The notes under the pieces were generated by a model. That model was not told where the DNA came from. It searched no databases and saw only the letters and a program-made list of their open reading frames with translations. The position numbers and the translations under genes are program-made. Below, in pieces: positions 37,899 through 49,156 of a stretch of DNA of 64,000 nucleotides. This DNA is from Onchocerca volvulus (lineage: Eukaryota > Nematoda > Chromadorea > Rhabditida > Onchocercidae), in the NCBI GenBank assembly GCA_000499405.2, contig HG738137.1, positions 12,584,121 through 12,648,120 of the forward strand. Direction: 5' to 3'. Every line of letters begins with the position of its first letter. The stretch's first letter is position 1.

Positions 37899-38625
37899 TA
37901 TTTAAGGATTTGCCCGATGAAATCTCTAGAAGGGGACTAATTCACCGACGAAATCCCTAAAAATAGGATTATTATTAATTATTATTATTACTATTAAACA
38001 TTATTTATTATAATAATTATTATTATCAATTACCATTATTATTACTAATTATTATTATTGATTATTACTGTTACCAATTATTCAGGGTGAGTCTTTGGAA
38101 TTGTGTGGTTTAGATCTAGAGACCGATTTGCTTCTCACATGGAAAATTATATGTTAGTGTTCTAGAATCACCAAATCAAATAATCTCTATATCTACACAG
38201 AATAACAAAAAATAGTGTGTACCCTTCAGATAATTAAAGATTCAAAGAGTACGAAATTGTGTTGATCAGAATCAGTCCTTAATGTGTCAAATTATCTTAT
38301 CATAATGGCACATAGCAGATATTTAAGATTTTGCCCGATGAAATCCCTAAAAGGGGACTGATTCACCGACGAAATCCCTAAAAATAGGATTATTATTAAT
38401 TATTATTATTACTATTAACTATTATTTGTTATAATTGTTATTAATAATTATTAATATAACTATTAATTATTATTATTACGAATTAGTACTATTATTGTTA
38501 CTAATTATTATTATTGATTATTATTGCTTGTTATTATTTATTACTATTTACTGTTATTTATTATTATTTATTGTTATTTATCATTATGTATTATTATTTA
38601 CTACTATTTAATTATAATTTATTAA
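37899..38625. repeat. duplicated cassette and ATT-rich tandem repeat
   Basis: A cassette of about 110 bp occurs twice in direct orientation (37,899-37,996 and 38,309-38,418). Each copy has two GAYGAAATC[C/T]CTAAAA-like words, the second within a hairpin AATCC...GGATT, and each runs into ATT trinucleotide repeats (37,966-38,065 and 38,388-38,625). Between the two lies the last helicase block of H1 (38,095-38,215). This looks like an insertion or local duplication within the Helitron tail. Confidence 0.8.
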
Positions 38626-41269
38626 TTATTATTAAAGAGATGGGAGGAAGAAGGAGAATGAGAAAAAAAAAGGAAGGCTGAGTCAATAAACTCCGCCTCC
38701 CCACTTATTTTCAGTTGCACTCGCCTACTTGAATGCAAAATTTGAAAAAAATCAGTGGAGAACTTGAGGAGTTATTAGCGGAGTAACATGTAGCATTTAG
38801 ATTTTTATTTATATAAATTAATGTTATACGTATATCTTGAAACATAAATAATCTTATTGAGAATAAATGTATCACTAATCATTTGAAATGGAATAAAAAT
38901 CAAGAATCACCACTTCATAATACACAAAATATTCAAAAATTTGTTAGCAAATACAATTAAGTTTAATAAATCAATAAAAATGGAGAGATTGTTTCCAAAA
39001 TAATTAAAAATTTATGCAAATATTATTAATCATTTGAGGCGAAATAAAAATCAAAAATTGGTACTTCATAATATATAAAATATTACGGAAATTGTTATCA
39101 AATGAAGTTAATTTCATAAATCAATAGAAACGAAGCGATGAATTCTAAAGTAATTGAAAATTTTGCGCAAACATTCCCTTAAATAGTAATATTTTGATAA
39201 ATTAGTAAATGTTCGAAAGCTTGAGCAAGTGACTGATTAGAAATAGCAAAAACAAAAAGTAAGGGTTGAGATGTGAAAGAAATATATAAGCATGTAATAA
39301 TTGGTTGAAGGAGTAACTGTGATAAACAAGAATGATAAGTAGCAGTGTGATGAGTGTCAAACTGGTAAGGGAATTGATGTTGACAAAATGAGCGTTTCGT
39401 GCGGAAAAATTTTTTGAGAAAAAGGAAAAATGATGAAATGAGCATTGAAATTGTTGGTTGGATGGATCGATGATAGTTGATAATGATGTTCATCAACTTC
39501 CCATGAAGCAATTATTCTGTGTATATGCATGCGCATGCAATCAATAGAGCAGTTTACCCCATAGATATATGCATGAGCATGCAATCATTGGAACAGGTTT
39601 ATTCTGTGCACATGCGTGTACAAAAATCATCAAATTCACCCATATACATGCAGATGGAAAAAATGAGGAATATTTAAGCCTGCATGCTTTATTTTTGCAT
39701 ATAGCAAGAAACTAGCAAATCTTAAATTTGATTGTTTCAAAATCTATTATTTCTGTTTATTTAATAGTACTTTACACAATATGTTTGAAACGAAATATTA
39801 TTAAATATTAGTATATTTATATGTCACAAAATGTCATACAAGTGAAATTTAAAAAAAATTCAGTACCTGATTTTTAAAAAATTAGATTTTATCTTCTGCA
39901 TTAAGTAGTTCAAAAATAAATGAAAACGAAGTCTAAGGAAACGAAATAATAGTTTTGAAATCTTTGATAGATACTTTTTGGAGCATTTTACATCAAAAAT
40001 GTAAAGAAAAAAGGAGCCTAGAAATGAGACAAGATAATTTCGGAATTTTTGACAAATAAATTCTTGTTTTAAATCTGAAAGTAGCTGTACAGTATTTAAT
40101 ACAGTGTATATTATAGTTTCTTTTTTTTATGTTAAGTATTGTGTAGAATAATTTAAATTAAATACTATATAGTTAGATACTGTATAGATACTTTATGTTA
40201 GATACTGTACAGTCTTTGTGTTAGATACTGTACAGAGCCTTTGTGTAAAATACTGTAGAGTAGGTTTTGTGCTAAATATTGCTAGAATAGTTTAAAAAGA
40301 GTAGAAAAATTACTGCAGAAAAATGTATTAGAATTATAGTAAATCTACTATTGAATCAAAATAAGATTAGTGCTTCTTTTTTTTGCTTCGCCAATTTTAA
40401 ATGATTAGTACATTCAGATTGAAAGATTTCTTTAATAACATTAATACTTAACTAAAATTTATTATTGCCAATATTAAATAAAATAATAATCAATAATTCG
40501 CATCATAAATAATAATCGAAATTGCGGTTTTTAATTTTCGAATGTGTCATGTAATTAAAAATATTGAGGAAAAAATAGAATTGTGCGAAAATAAAATAAA
40601 TTTTACAAACAAAAGATTGAATATTTCTAGCAGCAATTTTAACTTGTTTCTATAGAAATATATCAATTTTGTTATTTTTTAATTTTATGCAGACAATCTA
40701 GAAAATACAATTAGATTTTATTTTAAAATGAAAAAAAGGTTCATTTAAATTGAACTTTTCCTAAAATCTTTTAAATGTATGATTTATTTGCCGGATTATT
40801 TTTTAAAAGATGTAAAATTCAAATGAGATTTGGAAATAAACGTTTAAATAAAATTAAAATTGCTAAAGAAATTGTATTCAGAGTCACTGAATCCATATTT
40901 TATATTTTAAAGCAAGGATTAGTTATCGTAAACTATTTTTATTTATTTATTTGTTTCAGTTTTTGGAATGCTATTGTGAGAATTCATTATGACAGGGTAA
41001 GAAACAATTAAAAATTGTGGAGAAAAAATAAGAAATATAACTGTGAAGGAATGAAAATTTAATAAATTATTTTTTGCAATTAATATAATTATCTCCTTCA
41101 TTTTTTGCAATTTTTTGTGCTTTATCATTTCGATATTTTTATTAAATACAGCTTTCTTTTTTGCCAAAGAAATCATGGAATCCCTCTTCTTCATTTTTCA
41201 TTATTGCTTAAACAATTTCGTATTTCACTCCGTAATGAATAATTTGATTATTTGAATAATAACAATTAA
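38626..41269. other. AT-rich region with short tandem repeats, no supported gene
   Basis: No exon chain was found. Two diverged tandem units of about 150 bp begin near 38,877 and 39,028 (both with CATTTG..., AAATCAA..., CTTCATAAT). A repeat of about 50 bp containing TGCATGMGCATGCAATCA occurs at 39,520-39,600. A run of short units around 'tagatactgtacag' lies at 40,160-40,260. The open frames at 39,179-39,584 (minus) and 40,775-41,011 (plus) show no family signature. Confidence 0.5.
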
Positions 41270-42736
41270 TTTATGCTGATTATTTGGCAACGGAAGTAGG
41301 GAGCCAAATGTCTATGATAAATTTGTCCTTTTACTTTGAAAGTTGGCATGAATTGTGCTGCTACAATTTCTACACCGAAAGACGTCACTTGGAAGCACGA
41401 GTTGTATTTTCTGATTTTAATTAGGAAACGCTTTTACTCGACGGTTTATTCGGCAAGCAAATTCGGGGTATTGTGGTTCTTCAAGTTGAGGTAATTTAAT
41501 TTTTCCGCTGGCGCAATACATTCCTTTCGTTTTTCCATTAAATTTCAGAGCCTTGATATAAGCACATACTTCAGTCATAGTGTCACTCATGATGAGAACA
41601 TGCAGACTCAAACCATAATCATCAGCTAAAATTATACCGAAATGCAGGATGATAATTGTGTGATCGCTGAACACGGAGTCGTGTTTGACGCTGATCAAGA
41701 AATATTAAAGGTGAAGTGGTGTGACATAGATTCAAAGTGGACAAACATGTTTATCACCAAAATGCTCCAATTCACAGATAAATGACGGAAATCGAGGCGG
41801 CAAAACAACAGTTCGGAGTTCCAAGTCATTCAAAAGAATGTGGATTTATCGTATCTGAATTCCATACTTTATTTCTTAGCTTTTCTATGTAAAAAAAAAA
41901 GAAAAAAAAAACCACTCGCTAAGATTCACCAGAACATACTGGGCACTTTATTATTTTAAGCTATTTCTTACCTTACAAAAATAAACATCTTTCTTACAAA
42001 TATTTTTTGCCAATGTATTACTCCGCCTTAAAAATTTTTGTGAAAATATTATCAAACTGAATTACGCACAAAGTTTTTGCTGTTCAACACGCCTAATACA
42101 AATCTTTATTGACCAGTATTCCTCTCGGAGTTTGCTTACATTGTCTAAAGCTTGTTTGGAAAGACTTCGACAGTTCAAAACGACGCAACAGTATCAGTGT
42201 CCCACAATTCACTTGAATCTCTATTAAAAAAAAAAAATTGATCGCTGAGTTATTCTTTCTCGACAAAGAAAAGAATAACCCAGTGACCAATTTGCCTGGA
42301 TGTTCTCTGATAATTGTTTGTTACGAAGAATCACTCTTCATCAATTGATAAGACTTTTCTCAACAGCATTCTTCCCTATCATACAAGGCACAAAAAACTT
42401 CCTCACATCTATTACTGACCTAACCGAATCATAATAGCAAGAATCAAGCACAAATCTAACCAAACTACAAATTAATTACAAAGTATCAGTTTTTTTCCCC
42501 AGTACTAGAAACATGCGTTTTTTCTTTTTTTTCTACTTAATTAGACTGGGATACAACAGTACGTGTATGAAAACATGCGCGTATTCGAATACAACGTTGT
42601 ATCGAAATTTCAAAGCAACAGATAAGGATTTTTCGTTACATTAATATTGAATTGATATGGATAAGGCGCATGATTAATATTTTTCGGAGGTTTCAGATCT
42701 GGAACAAACGAACGTTGACATTTTAATTTATGTAGA
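41270..42736 (-). mobile_element. decayed Helitron H2, 5' part
   Basis: Minus-oriented Helitron fragment. Its terminus is TCTACATAAATTAAAATG, read on the minus strand from 42,736. Inside are the family's terminal sequences (CGCGCATG, AACGTTGTATTCGAATA) and an accessory-ORF-like region on the plus strand (about 41,680-41,830). The Rep N-terminus lies on the minus strand from 41,578 down to 41,417 (MTEVCAYIKALKFNG, GKIKLPQLEEP), continuing in another frame to about 41,285 (FMPTFKVKGQIYHR). The rest of Rep and the helicase are missing. Confidence 0.82.
41285..41578 (-). pseudogene. Helitron Rep N-terminus fragment
   Basis: Starts at ATG 41,578 on the minus strand. The first 50 or so codons match the H1 Rep start (CxYxKALK, GKIKLPQLEEP). 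The frame stops at 41,417, and family-like sequence (TSFGVE, FMPTFKVKGQIYHR) continues out of frame to about 41,285. It is truncated before the catalytic HUH region. Confidence 0.75.
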
Positions 42737-42795
42737 CAACTGGAACCGGAATACGAAACGTCGCTGGTCCCCATAGACTAGCTGACCTGGTACGC
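42737..42795 (-). repeat. Helitron terminal hairpin abutting H2
   Basis: Read on the minus strand, the order is CAGCTAG, TCTATGG, then a GGACC...GGTTCC hairpin ending CCAGTTG, then the H2 terminus TCTACATAAATT. This is the same order as at 34,584-34,680, including the internal TCTATGG unit. Confidence 0.7.
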
Positions 42796-43449
42796 TCAAT
42801 AATAAAAATAAAAAAAGAAAAAAAACCTTAAATAATATGATGAAATTCAAAAACTATCCAAAAATTTTTTAAAATCTAATTTCCCATACTTTGCCATCTG
42901 TCTCGTCTTCGTCTTCTTATGCTTCTGCTAAAAACGTTTGCCACTGCATGCGATTTATATTTGTATTTATATTGGCTAAAAAGATGAATAATTAATTATA
43001 TATATATAATTAATTATTCATATATACATACATATACATTCATACATACATATACGTATTGAAAAATAGTAACCAATCGATATTGCCATCTTTTGGCATT
43101 TCTGTTTCAATGAGCGAGTTCTTAAAAACTGAAACATTTTTGGAAAAAAATAACATGATATTAAATCAAATAACAAATCATCAAATGATATTAAATCAAA
43201 TTGACATCAAATCACCTTTAGACTCTATAATTATTCTGGAAAAATTTGTACGCTTTAACAGATTTATTTATATGACTGCGAATAGATAAATCCAATAGAT
43301 AAATCTTGATGCAATTTTTCTTTGTAATCTTTATTAGCATTTATCTTTAACCTTAATTGTAATTTTATAGGATTAACCTTTTGTCCCATATTTTATACTT
43401 CCCTCACTAATTTTATACTCTTACAGATTATACAATTTCCGCTATACAT
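42796..43449. other. low-complexity AT-rich stretch
   Basis: Contains an AT palindrome (about 42,990-43,020, ATTAATTATATATATATAAT-like), ATAC/CATA runs to about 43,060 and repeats of 'gatattaaatcaaa' within a spurious open frame at 43,059-43,289. No gene is supported. Confidence 0.5.
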
Positions 43450-44470
43450 CGTAAAATCCCAGGTCTATGCAACAAAGTTACAAGAAGCAGACAATAGCCT
43501 AGCTAAAAAATGAATACATCGCAAAACTGGAAAGGAAAATAATTAAGTTTAAAGAACCAAACAGTAAAGAATTAGATAAGTAAGAAGAATCAGATGACAA
43601 CAACGTTTAAGGTTGTAAACTTACCTAAGAAAATTTTAATCTATTTAAAGATCTAGAAAAGAAATTTAAAGAATAATGCAAATAATCTCTTCAAAAGAGG
43701 TCAGTCTGTTGAGTTGTTGAAGGGGATATAGAAATTTTACAGTTGTAAGGAAAAAGATTGGAAGATTCATTTTTAGATAAATCCTTTGAAAGAAGACAAC
43801 ATGCGGAAGCTTTGTTTGAAAAAGAAAAATGTTATCATTTGAAATGTTTGTGCTACAGGCTTGTCATATTTTTCTCGCTTGTCTGACATTTTTCTCAAAT
43901 TTTTTCCTGCTTTGGATAGAGCTAAGGAATGTTTTTTGATAAAATGCTTCTGATAATGATTATGGGACTATTTATATCAAACCTCATGTTACACTTGTCA
44001 TAAGATTATATCATAGGGTCTCCCTGTCACATCTTCACTTATCATATTTGTGGCATTTCTCTTATCAGTTACCAATGCTTATTTATATCATTGTTCTTAG
44101 CGTACTTGAATTTTTACTAAAATGTAGTGAGTGTAAATGTACAGAATTGAAGCATTTCCTATGCTTCTATGTGTCAAAGTTTTGAAGAAGCTGAAACATC
44201 AGTGGTAGATCCATGACGTAATGAGTTTATAAAAGAACAAATGTTTAAAATTGGAAAAAGACTTAGAACTCGTTTAAAAAAAAACTCAAGGTGTAGAATT
44301 AATTAAAGGCCAGCAAGTGCACCTCAATGATGCTAGGTGACAAATTCATCATTCATCTTTTATAGAAGAGATTTTTAATATGAAAACAGACTAAACAGTA
44401 AAATTGAACATACAAAAGTGATAAAAAAGTGAAATTACTGGAAAGTTGCTACGAATTCATGCATTTTGAG
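43450..44470 (+). other. coding-like debris upstream of the uvrA relic
   Basis: Broken plus-strand frames with protein-like composition: YIVKSQVYATKLQEADNSLA near 43,450, EDSFLDKSFERRQHAEALFE near 43,760, FKIGKRLRTRLKK near 44,250 and TQGVELIKGQQVHLNDA near 44,290. I do not recognise the source. The position next to the uvrA relic makes a shared bacterial origin possible, but this is a guess. Confidence 0.3.
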
Positions 44471-44497
44471 GCTATAATTGTCAGAAGTATGTGATTT

Positions 44498-45063
44498 TTG
44501 GAAGATTTCATTAGAGTTAAGAGTGATGAAGAACATAATTTACAAAGTATAAATGTTGATATATCAAAAAATAATTTGATTGTTATAACTGGACTAAATA
44601 GTTCTGGTAAATCCAACTTTGCATTTGACATGGTTTATGCAAAAGGTCAAGTCGCTATGTTTAAAGTCTATCAACCTACGCATGTCAGTTTCTTAGCACA
44701 GAAGATAAACTAGATGTTGAATCGCTTCTCCAACAATATCTATTGAGCAGAAATTGGTCTGAAAAAATCCAAGATCTACAGTTGGGACCATTACTGAAAT
44801 TTATGACTATCTGCGCTTAATATATGCCCGAAAAGGAATTCCTTTACTCACCTGCAACTGAATTGCCGATAAGTAAACAAATTATGTCTCAAATTGTAGT
44901 TGCTAAAGTAGCGCTAGCATTGGAAGCTAAAGTATATGTCTCTGCTCCCATTGTACATGATAGAAAGAAGAAATACCTCAAAGAGATATTGGAAATTAAA
45001 AGGCAAGGTTAGGGAAGACTAATAGATGATAAAATGTATGATATAATGACTTACCGAAGCTTG
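44498..45063 (+). pseudogene. uvrA: uvrA fragment, bacterial (probably Wolbachia-derived), broken
   Basis: UvrA is the damage-sensing ATPase of bacterial nucleotide excision repair; nematode nuclear genomes do not normally carry it. The first frame (TTG at 44,498) reads DFIRVKSDEEHNLQSINVDI, then VITGLNSSGKSNFAFD, matching the UvrA N-terminus with its Walker A site (normally GLSGSGKS). After a stop at 44,711 a shifted frame gives [18 protein letters not shown] and [17 protein letters not shown]. Another frame gives [24 protein letters not shown] and DDKMYDI, and a final shift gives LPKLDKDI. This is the correct family order over roughly the first 190 residues, with several stops and frame shifts, so it cannot make a working protein. 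A Helitron-like terminus begins at 45,064. Nuclear transfer from a Wolbachia-type symbiont fits, but contamination or another bacterium cannot be excluded from this window alone. Confidence 0.88.
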
Positions 45064-45680
45064 ACAAGGACATATAAATAAAAATATAAATCTTCATTAT
45101 TGTTCTCCTCAAATACTTTGCCACTTGCTTCACCGATTGCTTTCAAATTTTGATACAATGTTGCATTCGAGTAGGTGCGTATTTTTATCTAGATATATCT
45201 ACTTTTTTTACCTGTCACACCCGCGACAGCTAAAAGTGAGCGGAACGATTGATTTGAAAATTTTCATGCCACATTGCCTTCGAAATTTATTTTCATTTAA
45301 TATTGCATTTGAATAGGCGCGTTTTTTTTTTTTTTTTTTTTTTTTTTTGAAGATATCGTTTGTAATTTAAGCTATTCGTTTATTTTTGATTTGTGAGGAA
45401 TGTAGTTGTTCGGAGAAATGTCGAAATCAAGATAGCTTATAATGAAATATTTCCTTCAAGAAGTTTATGGTAACCTTTCTGACTTTTCATATTAGGTCAT
45501 GTCTTGGATTGCTTTTTTATCGTAAATGTTTGTTGTTCATTTTGACACAAGTCGTGTCTCTTTATCCATTGATTCAAAATTTTACACAACATTGCATTCG
45601 AATATAAGTGTGGTTCTATAATTTTTTTTTATCTTTTTTATCTGTCGAATATAAGTTATTTTTTATATTCGTGACAGGTA
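45064..45680 (+). mobile_element. Helitron terminal fragments
   Basis: Begins TATAAATAAAAATATAAATC, a worn Helitron 5' terminus, directly after the uvrA relic. It is followed by three partial copies of the terminal sequence (GCTTTCAAATTTTGAT near 45,140; GATTTGAAAATTTTC near 45,250; GATTCAAAATTTTACAC near 45,570). Two hairpins occur: CTGTC...GACAG at 45,212-45,229, and a longer one at about 45,641-45,679 pairing CTGTC-GAATATAA with TTATATTC-GTGACAG. A poly-T run lies at 45,320-45,348. No coding capacity is seen. Confidence 0.6.
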
Positions 45681-45733
45681 AAAGTAGGTGAAATGGCTGA
45701 ATCTATTGACCACGCTTACTTTCCATAAGAAAA

Positions 45734-46004
45734 TGTGAGGTTAACCAATCATATGACGACGTGCTGGAAGAGTAGGAGTTCCGAAGGATTTAAAAGGTCA
45801 GGACTTCGGGATATCGCAAGGAATAGCAGAGAATAAGTGATTTCTTTGTTCTTCATGTGAATTTCTTTCTTTGTTTTTAGGTCAGATGGCTTTATAATCT
45901 TTTTCCTGCGTTATAGATAGATCACGCGTCAATAAAGGCGCGCTCTTATGCGCTTACAAAGGCACTTTCAAGATCATTGCTCTATCAGCCATCCTCCCTC
46001 TACA
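45734..46004 (+). mobile_element. candidate solo LTR
   Basis: A 271-bp stretch beginning TGTGAGG and ending TACA. It contains a TATA-like TTTAAAAGG at about 45,788 and an AATAAA at 45,931, the usual order in a retrotransposon LTR. It is less AT-rich than its surroundings. I cannot show a clean target-site duplication, and no internal retrotransposon region is present, so this remains a candidate. Confidence 0.35.
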
Positions 46005-46389
46005 AAATAAGAAGAGGGTCCTGAGCATGAGATTATTTGAAAGTATATACTACTACTACTACAAGGTCGGATATTTAGTCTATATTTTCTTTTGAGTATG
46101 ATATTGTTATTAGAATTTTTTTGACGTTGGAATTGTTTTTGATATGACTGATATTGTGATTGTCGTGTCCATTGTCGTGTTATCAAAATTTATAGAGGTT
46201 TGATTATCCAAGTTTAAGATACTGCAAAGTTTCGGATAGCAATACGATAAGAAACAAGAACTCTCAATCATTGTCACGGTTAAGGAAGATCGGCAGCATG
46301 GGACTTGAATTAGTTTTAGTCATAGTTCGACAGTAGCAAGAGTTTAAGTTCGAATTCAATTAATTACAATCAGAAATCACATTCTACTT

Positions 46390-47225
46390 TGTGACAACTC
46401 GTAAAGACATTAAAATTAATTACAAATATGCGTGCCCAGTTGCAAAACGATCGATCACTTGAGATCTTATTACATCAATTGTTGGAAAACTAGGAACGGA
46501 AAGGTGTCGGTCGATCTGGTCTCAGAACAAATTTCATTGCCTCATAACTTCTGCAATTTGGTGACGTCAAAGAAATAATTGGTCGAAAAAGTATTTCCTA
46601 ATATTCAAACCAGTTATGTGAATCACGACTACTGAATAAACGAGCTATTCTTGTGGCCAAGAACAAGGACGTCCACGAACTTAACAAAATTAATTTTTCT
46701 AACATTCAAAGCGAGACAGTCATATACAAGTTCGTCGACACTATTATGGGAAGCAAATGAAGCAGTTAATTATCCAACAGAATTTTTGAATTCACTCGAT
46801 CTGCCAGACTGCCACCGCACGTACTGCAACTGAAAATTGACGAGCCAATTATCAATTGGAATTGCAAAATATCAACAGCCAAAAGTTTGGAACAGCACGT
46901 AGTTTGCAATAAAAAAATTAATGAGCAATGTCATAAAGGCAGCAATCTTGACATGATCTTTCAAAGGTGAAGATGTCCTAATTTCTCGCATTGCTTCTAA
47001 CGAGTGTGTTATTTCAATTTAAGAAATTGTGATTCCCAGTTCGATTGGCGTTTTGCAATCACCTTCAGCAAAACTCAGGACCAATCTTTGGAATTGTGCA
47101 GCTTAGATCTAGAGACCAATTGCTTTTCATATGAAAAATTATATATTGTGGTTCTAGAGTCGGCAAACCAGACAATCTCTATATCTGCATAGACAATGGA
47201 ATAATAAAAAATATGTATAGTTCGT
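46390..47225 (+). pseudogene. Helitron helicase C-terminal fragment (H3)
   Basis: Broken plus-strand frames match the later part of the H1 and H4 helicase regions: QLQNDRS-like words near 46,440, a 46,651-46,833 frame, and SLELCSLDLETNCF near 47,085-47,130. It ends at the same position as H4 (CATAGACAATGGAA near 47,190) and is joined to a terminal region that reads in from the other end. No intact motif remains. Confidence 0.75.
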
Positions 47226-48065
47226 TGGAATATTGTGAAATTAAAGCACTGAGGAATTTAATATATTAGGTATCGGCGAAAACCGAAAGATGTCAAATAG
47301 CCACTACAATTATTGTAAACAGGGAGTACTAAAGGTCAAGTGGCATGACATAGTTTCAAAGAGACGATAAACATGTTTATCGCCAAAACGCTCGAATTCA
47401 CGAGATAACAAAGTGGAGCCGACCAATCAGGAGGTGAAACGATGGAGATCAGGTAAGAAGGTGAAGCCCCGAAAATTTTTAAAAAGATAGGATTTGGAGC
47501 CTGAGTTCAAGTTTCAAATTCGGAATTCTTAACCGGCTCAGCAACAGCAACAGTTTGGAATTCAAAGTGACACAACTGTAACAACAATCCGACAATTCAA
47601 TTGAGCAGTATTCATGCGAGTGTCGAAGGAAAGAATAGCCCAGTGATTAATTTGATGGATTTTTCTGATAATTGTTTTTTTTCGAAGGATTACTCTTTCA
47701 TCAATCAATAAAACTTTTTTCAACACACAAGATACAAAACCTCCCTACACTATTACTGATCTAGCCGAATCACAACAGCAAGAATCATTCACCAATCCAA
47801 TCAGACCACAAACCAAATTACAAACTATTAGATTTTTTCTCCTGCACTAGAAACGTGCGTTTTCTCCTCTCCTTTTTCCAATTAACCAGACAGAACTACA
47901 GTAACGCATATATATAAAAAAATGCGCGTATTCGAATACAACGTTGCATCAAAATTTCAAAGCAATAAATAAGAAATTTCAGAGATTTAAGATTCTGAAC
48001 AAACAAACATTTACAATTTTATTTATATAGAATAGCTGGACCATCTACGCAGATCGTGGCCCAGT
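47226..48065 (-). mobile_element. Helitron H3 terminal region with hairpin
   Basis: Minus-oriented terminus: TCTATATAAATAAAATTG read from 48,031. On the minus strand the adjacent sequence beyond it is a hairpin (about 48,033-48,065, with CTACG/CGTAG-like arms) ending CCAGCTAT. The interior carries plus-strand accessory-ORF debris (LKVKWHDIVSKRR near 47,330), then a Q-rich stretch near 47,540. Confidence 0.7.
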
Positions 48066-48489
48066 ACAACTATTTTAAATAATCTTTTTACTTTTTTTCC
48101 TTTTCGTCTCTCTTTGCTCTTCAAATAATGGTGTTTTGTTCGGTCTCTCATTCTTTTTTTTGTTTTAATTTAAATTTCATTCAAGATAAAGGAAATTTAA
48201 TTCCCTCTAAAATTGCCTCATTTTTCTTTTGAAGTGGTAATTAATAAATCAATGCTTATATTATTGATCATTAAGTTTAAAATTCTTTTATTGATTGTTA
48301 CGATATTTGATTTTTTTCTTTTTTTGTAATTTTCTCAAAGCCATTTAATTGAAAAAATTGAAAAATTTGATGATAATATTAAAATTATACTTCAGTTTTA
48401 TTTTAATGAAAATTAATCTTAGTCATTGAATTTTCTAATTTTAACTAAAGTCGATTCAAAAAAAGAAGGCATAGTTTTAATATTATCAT
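48066..48489. other. AT-rich spacer before duplication copy B
   Basis: No gene or recognisable repeat. T-rich DNA between the Helitron hairpin and the start of similarity to copy A at about 48,490. Confidence 0.5.
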
Positions 48490-49156
48490 CAGGCAAGCAG
48501 TGCTTTTCGAACTTCATCAATTCCCAACACCTATAACTCGCAAATAACTTCCGTAGCATCAAAAAGAAGTTCAAATTATTGGCTGTATTATCAATATTTA
48601 TCAAATTATTGCGTACACAGTTGCGGAAAATAAAATTCGTCATATAAAGGTCATATTAATACACAAAACCATTTGTACTAAATTCCAATTGACAATAAAA
48701 AATCTTTCATAAATTACTTTCTCGACACGAAAGATAACCGAGAACAAATCAATCGTTATTCATATGTGCACTATATCGAAAGATAAGATATGGAAAAATG
48801 AATTTACTAGTTATCCCAAAACTGATTATTTAAACAAATAAATATTGTAAAAATATTTCGGTTATTACGACAATTTTTTACATTCTAAATACAGAATTTG
48901 TTATTCAATGAGTAAAAAAGGATGATGAAATTTTTATTTTGACTAAATCAATGACATGAATTTGAACTTCTCAAATTTTTTTTTTGCTTTTGACGAGTCG
49001 TTGATTCATAGTTAATTCGTATATTTTCACGTACTTCTTGTCTCCGACACATAATTTAAATAGCGTAAGGAATATTGTTAAGATAACACTTTTTAACGAA
49101 AATTCCAAAACAATTATACATTTGAGCATTATCAGAAATTTCAGATTGCTAATAAT

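Larger units (their letters stand above)
34667..38240 (+). mobile_element. decayed Helitron H1
   Basis: Rolling-circle transposon relic in plus orientation. The 5' end starts TCTATCTAAACAG at 34,667, followed by family-typical terminal sequence (GAAATTTTGACACAAC, CATTCGAATACGTGCATG). A small ORF lies on the minus strand at 35,210-35,425. It is divergent from the Rep start at 35,467, and the Rep/PIF1-like helicase frame then runs rightward in broken form to about 37,880. The final helicase motif reappears at 38,095-38,215 (SLELCGLDLE), after an inserted ATT-rich cassette. No clear 3' terminus was found. Confidence 0.85.

Noticed and set aside
37966..38625. Possible CRISPR-like regular repeat
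   Set aside because: The periodicity is a simple ATT trinucleotide repeat without spacers, in a eukaryotic context.
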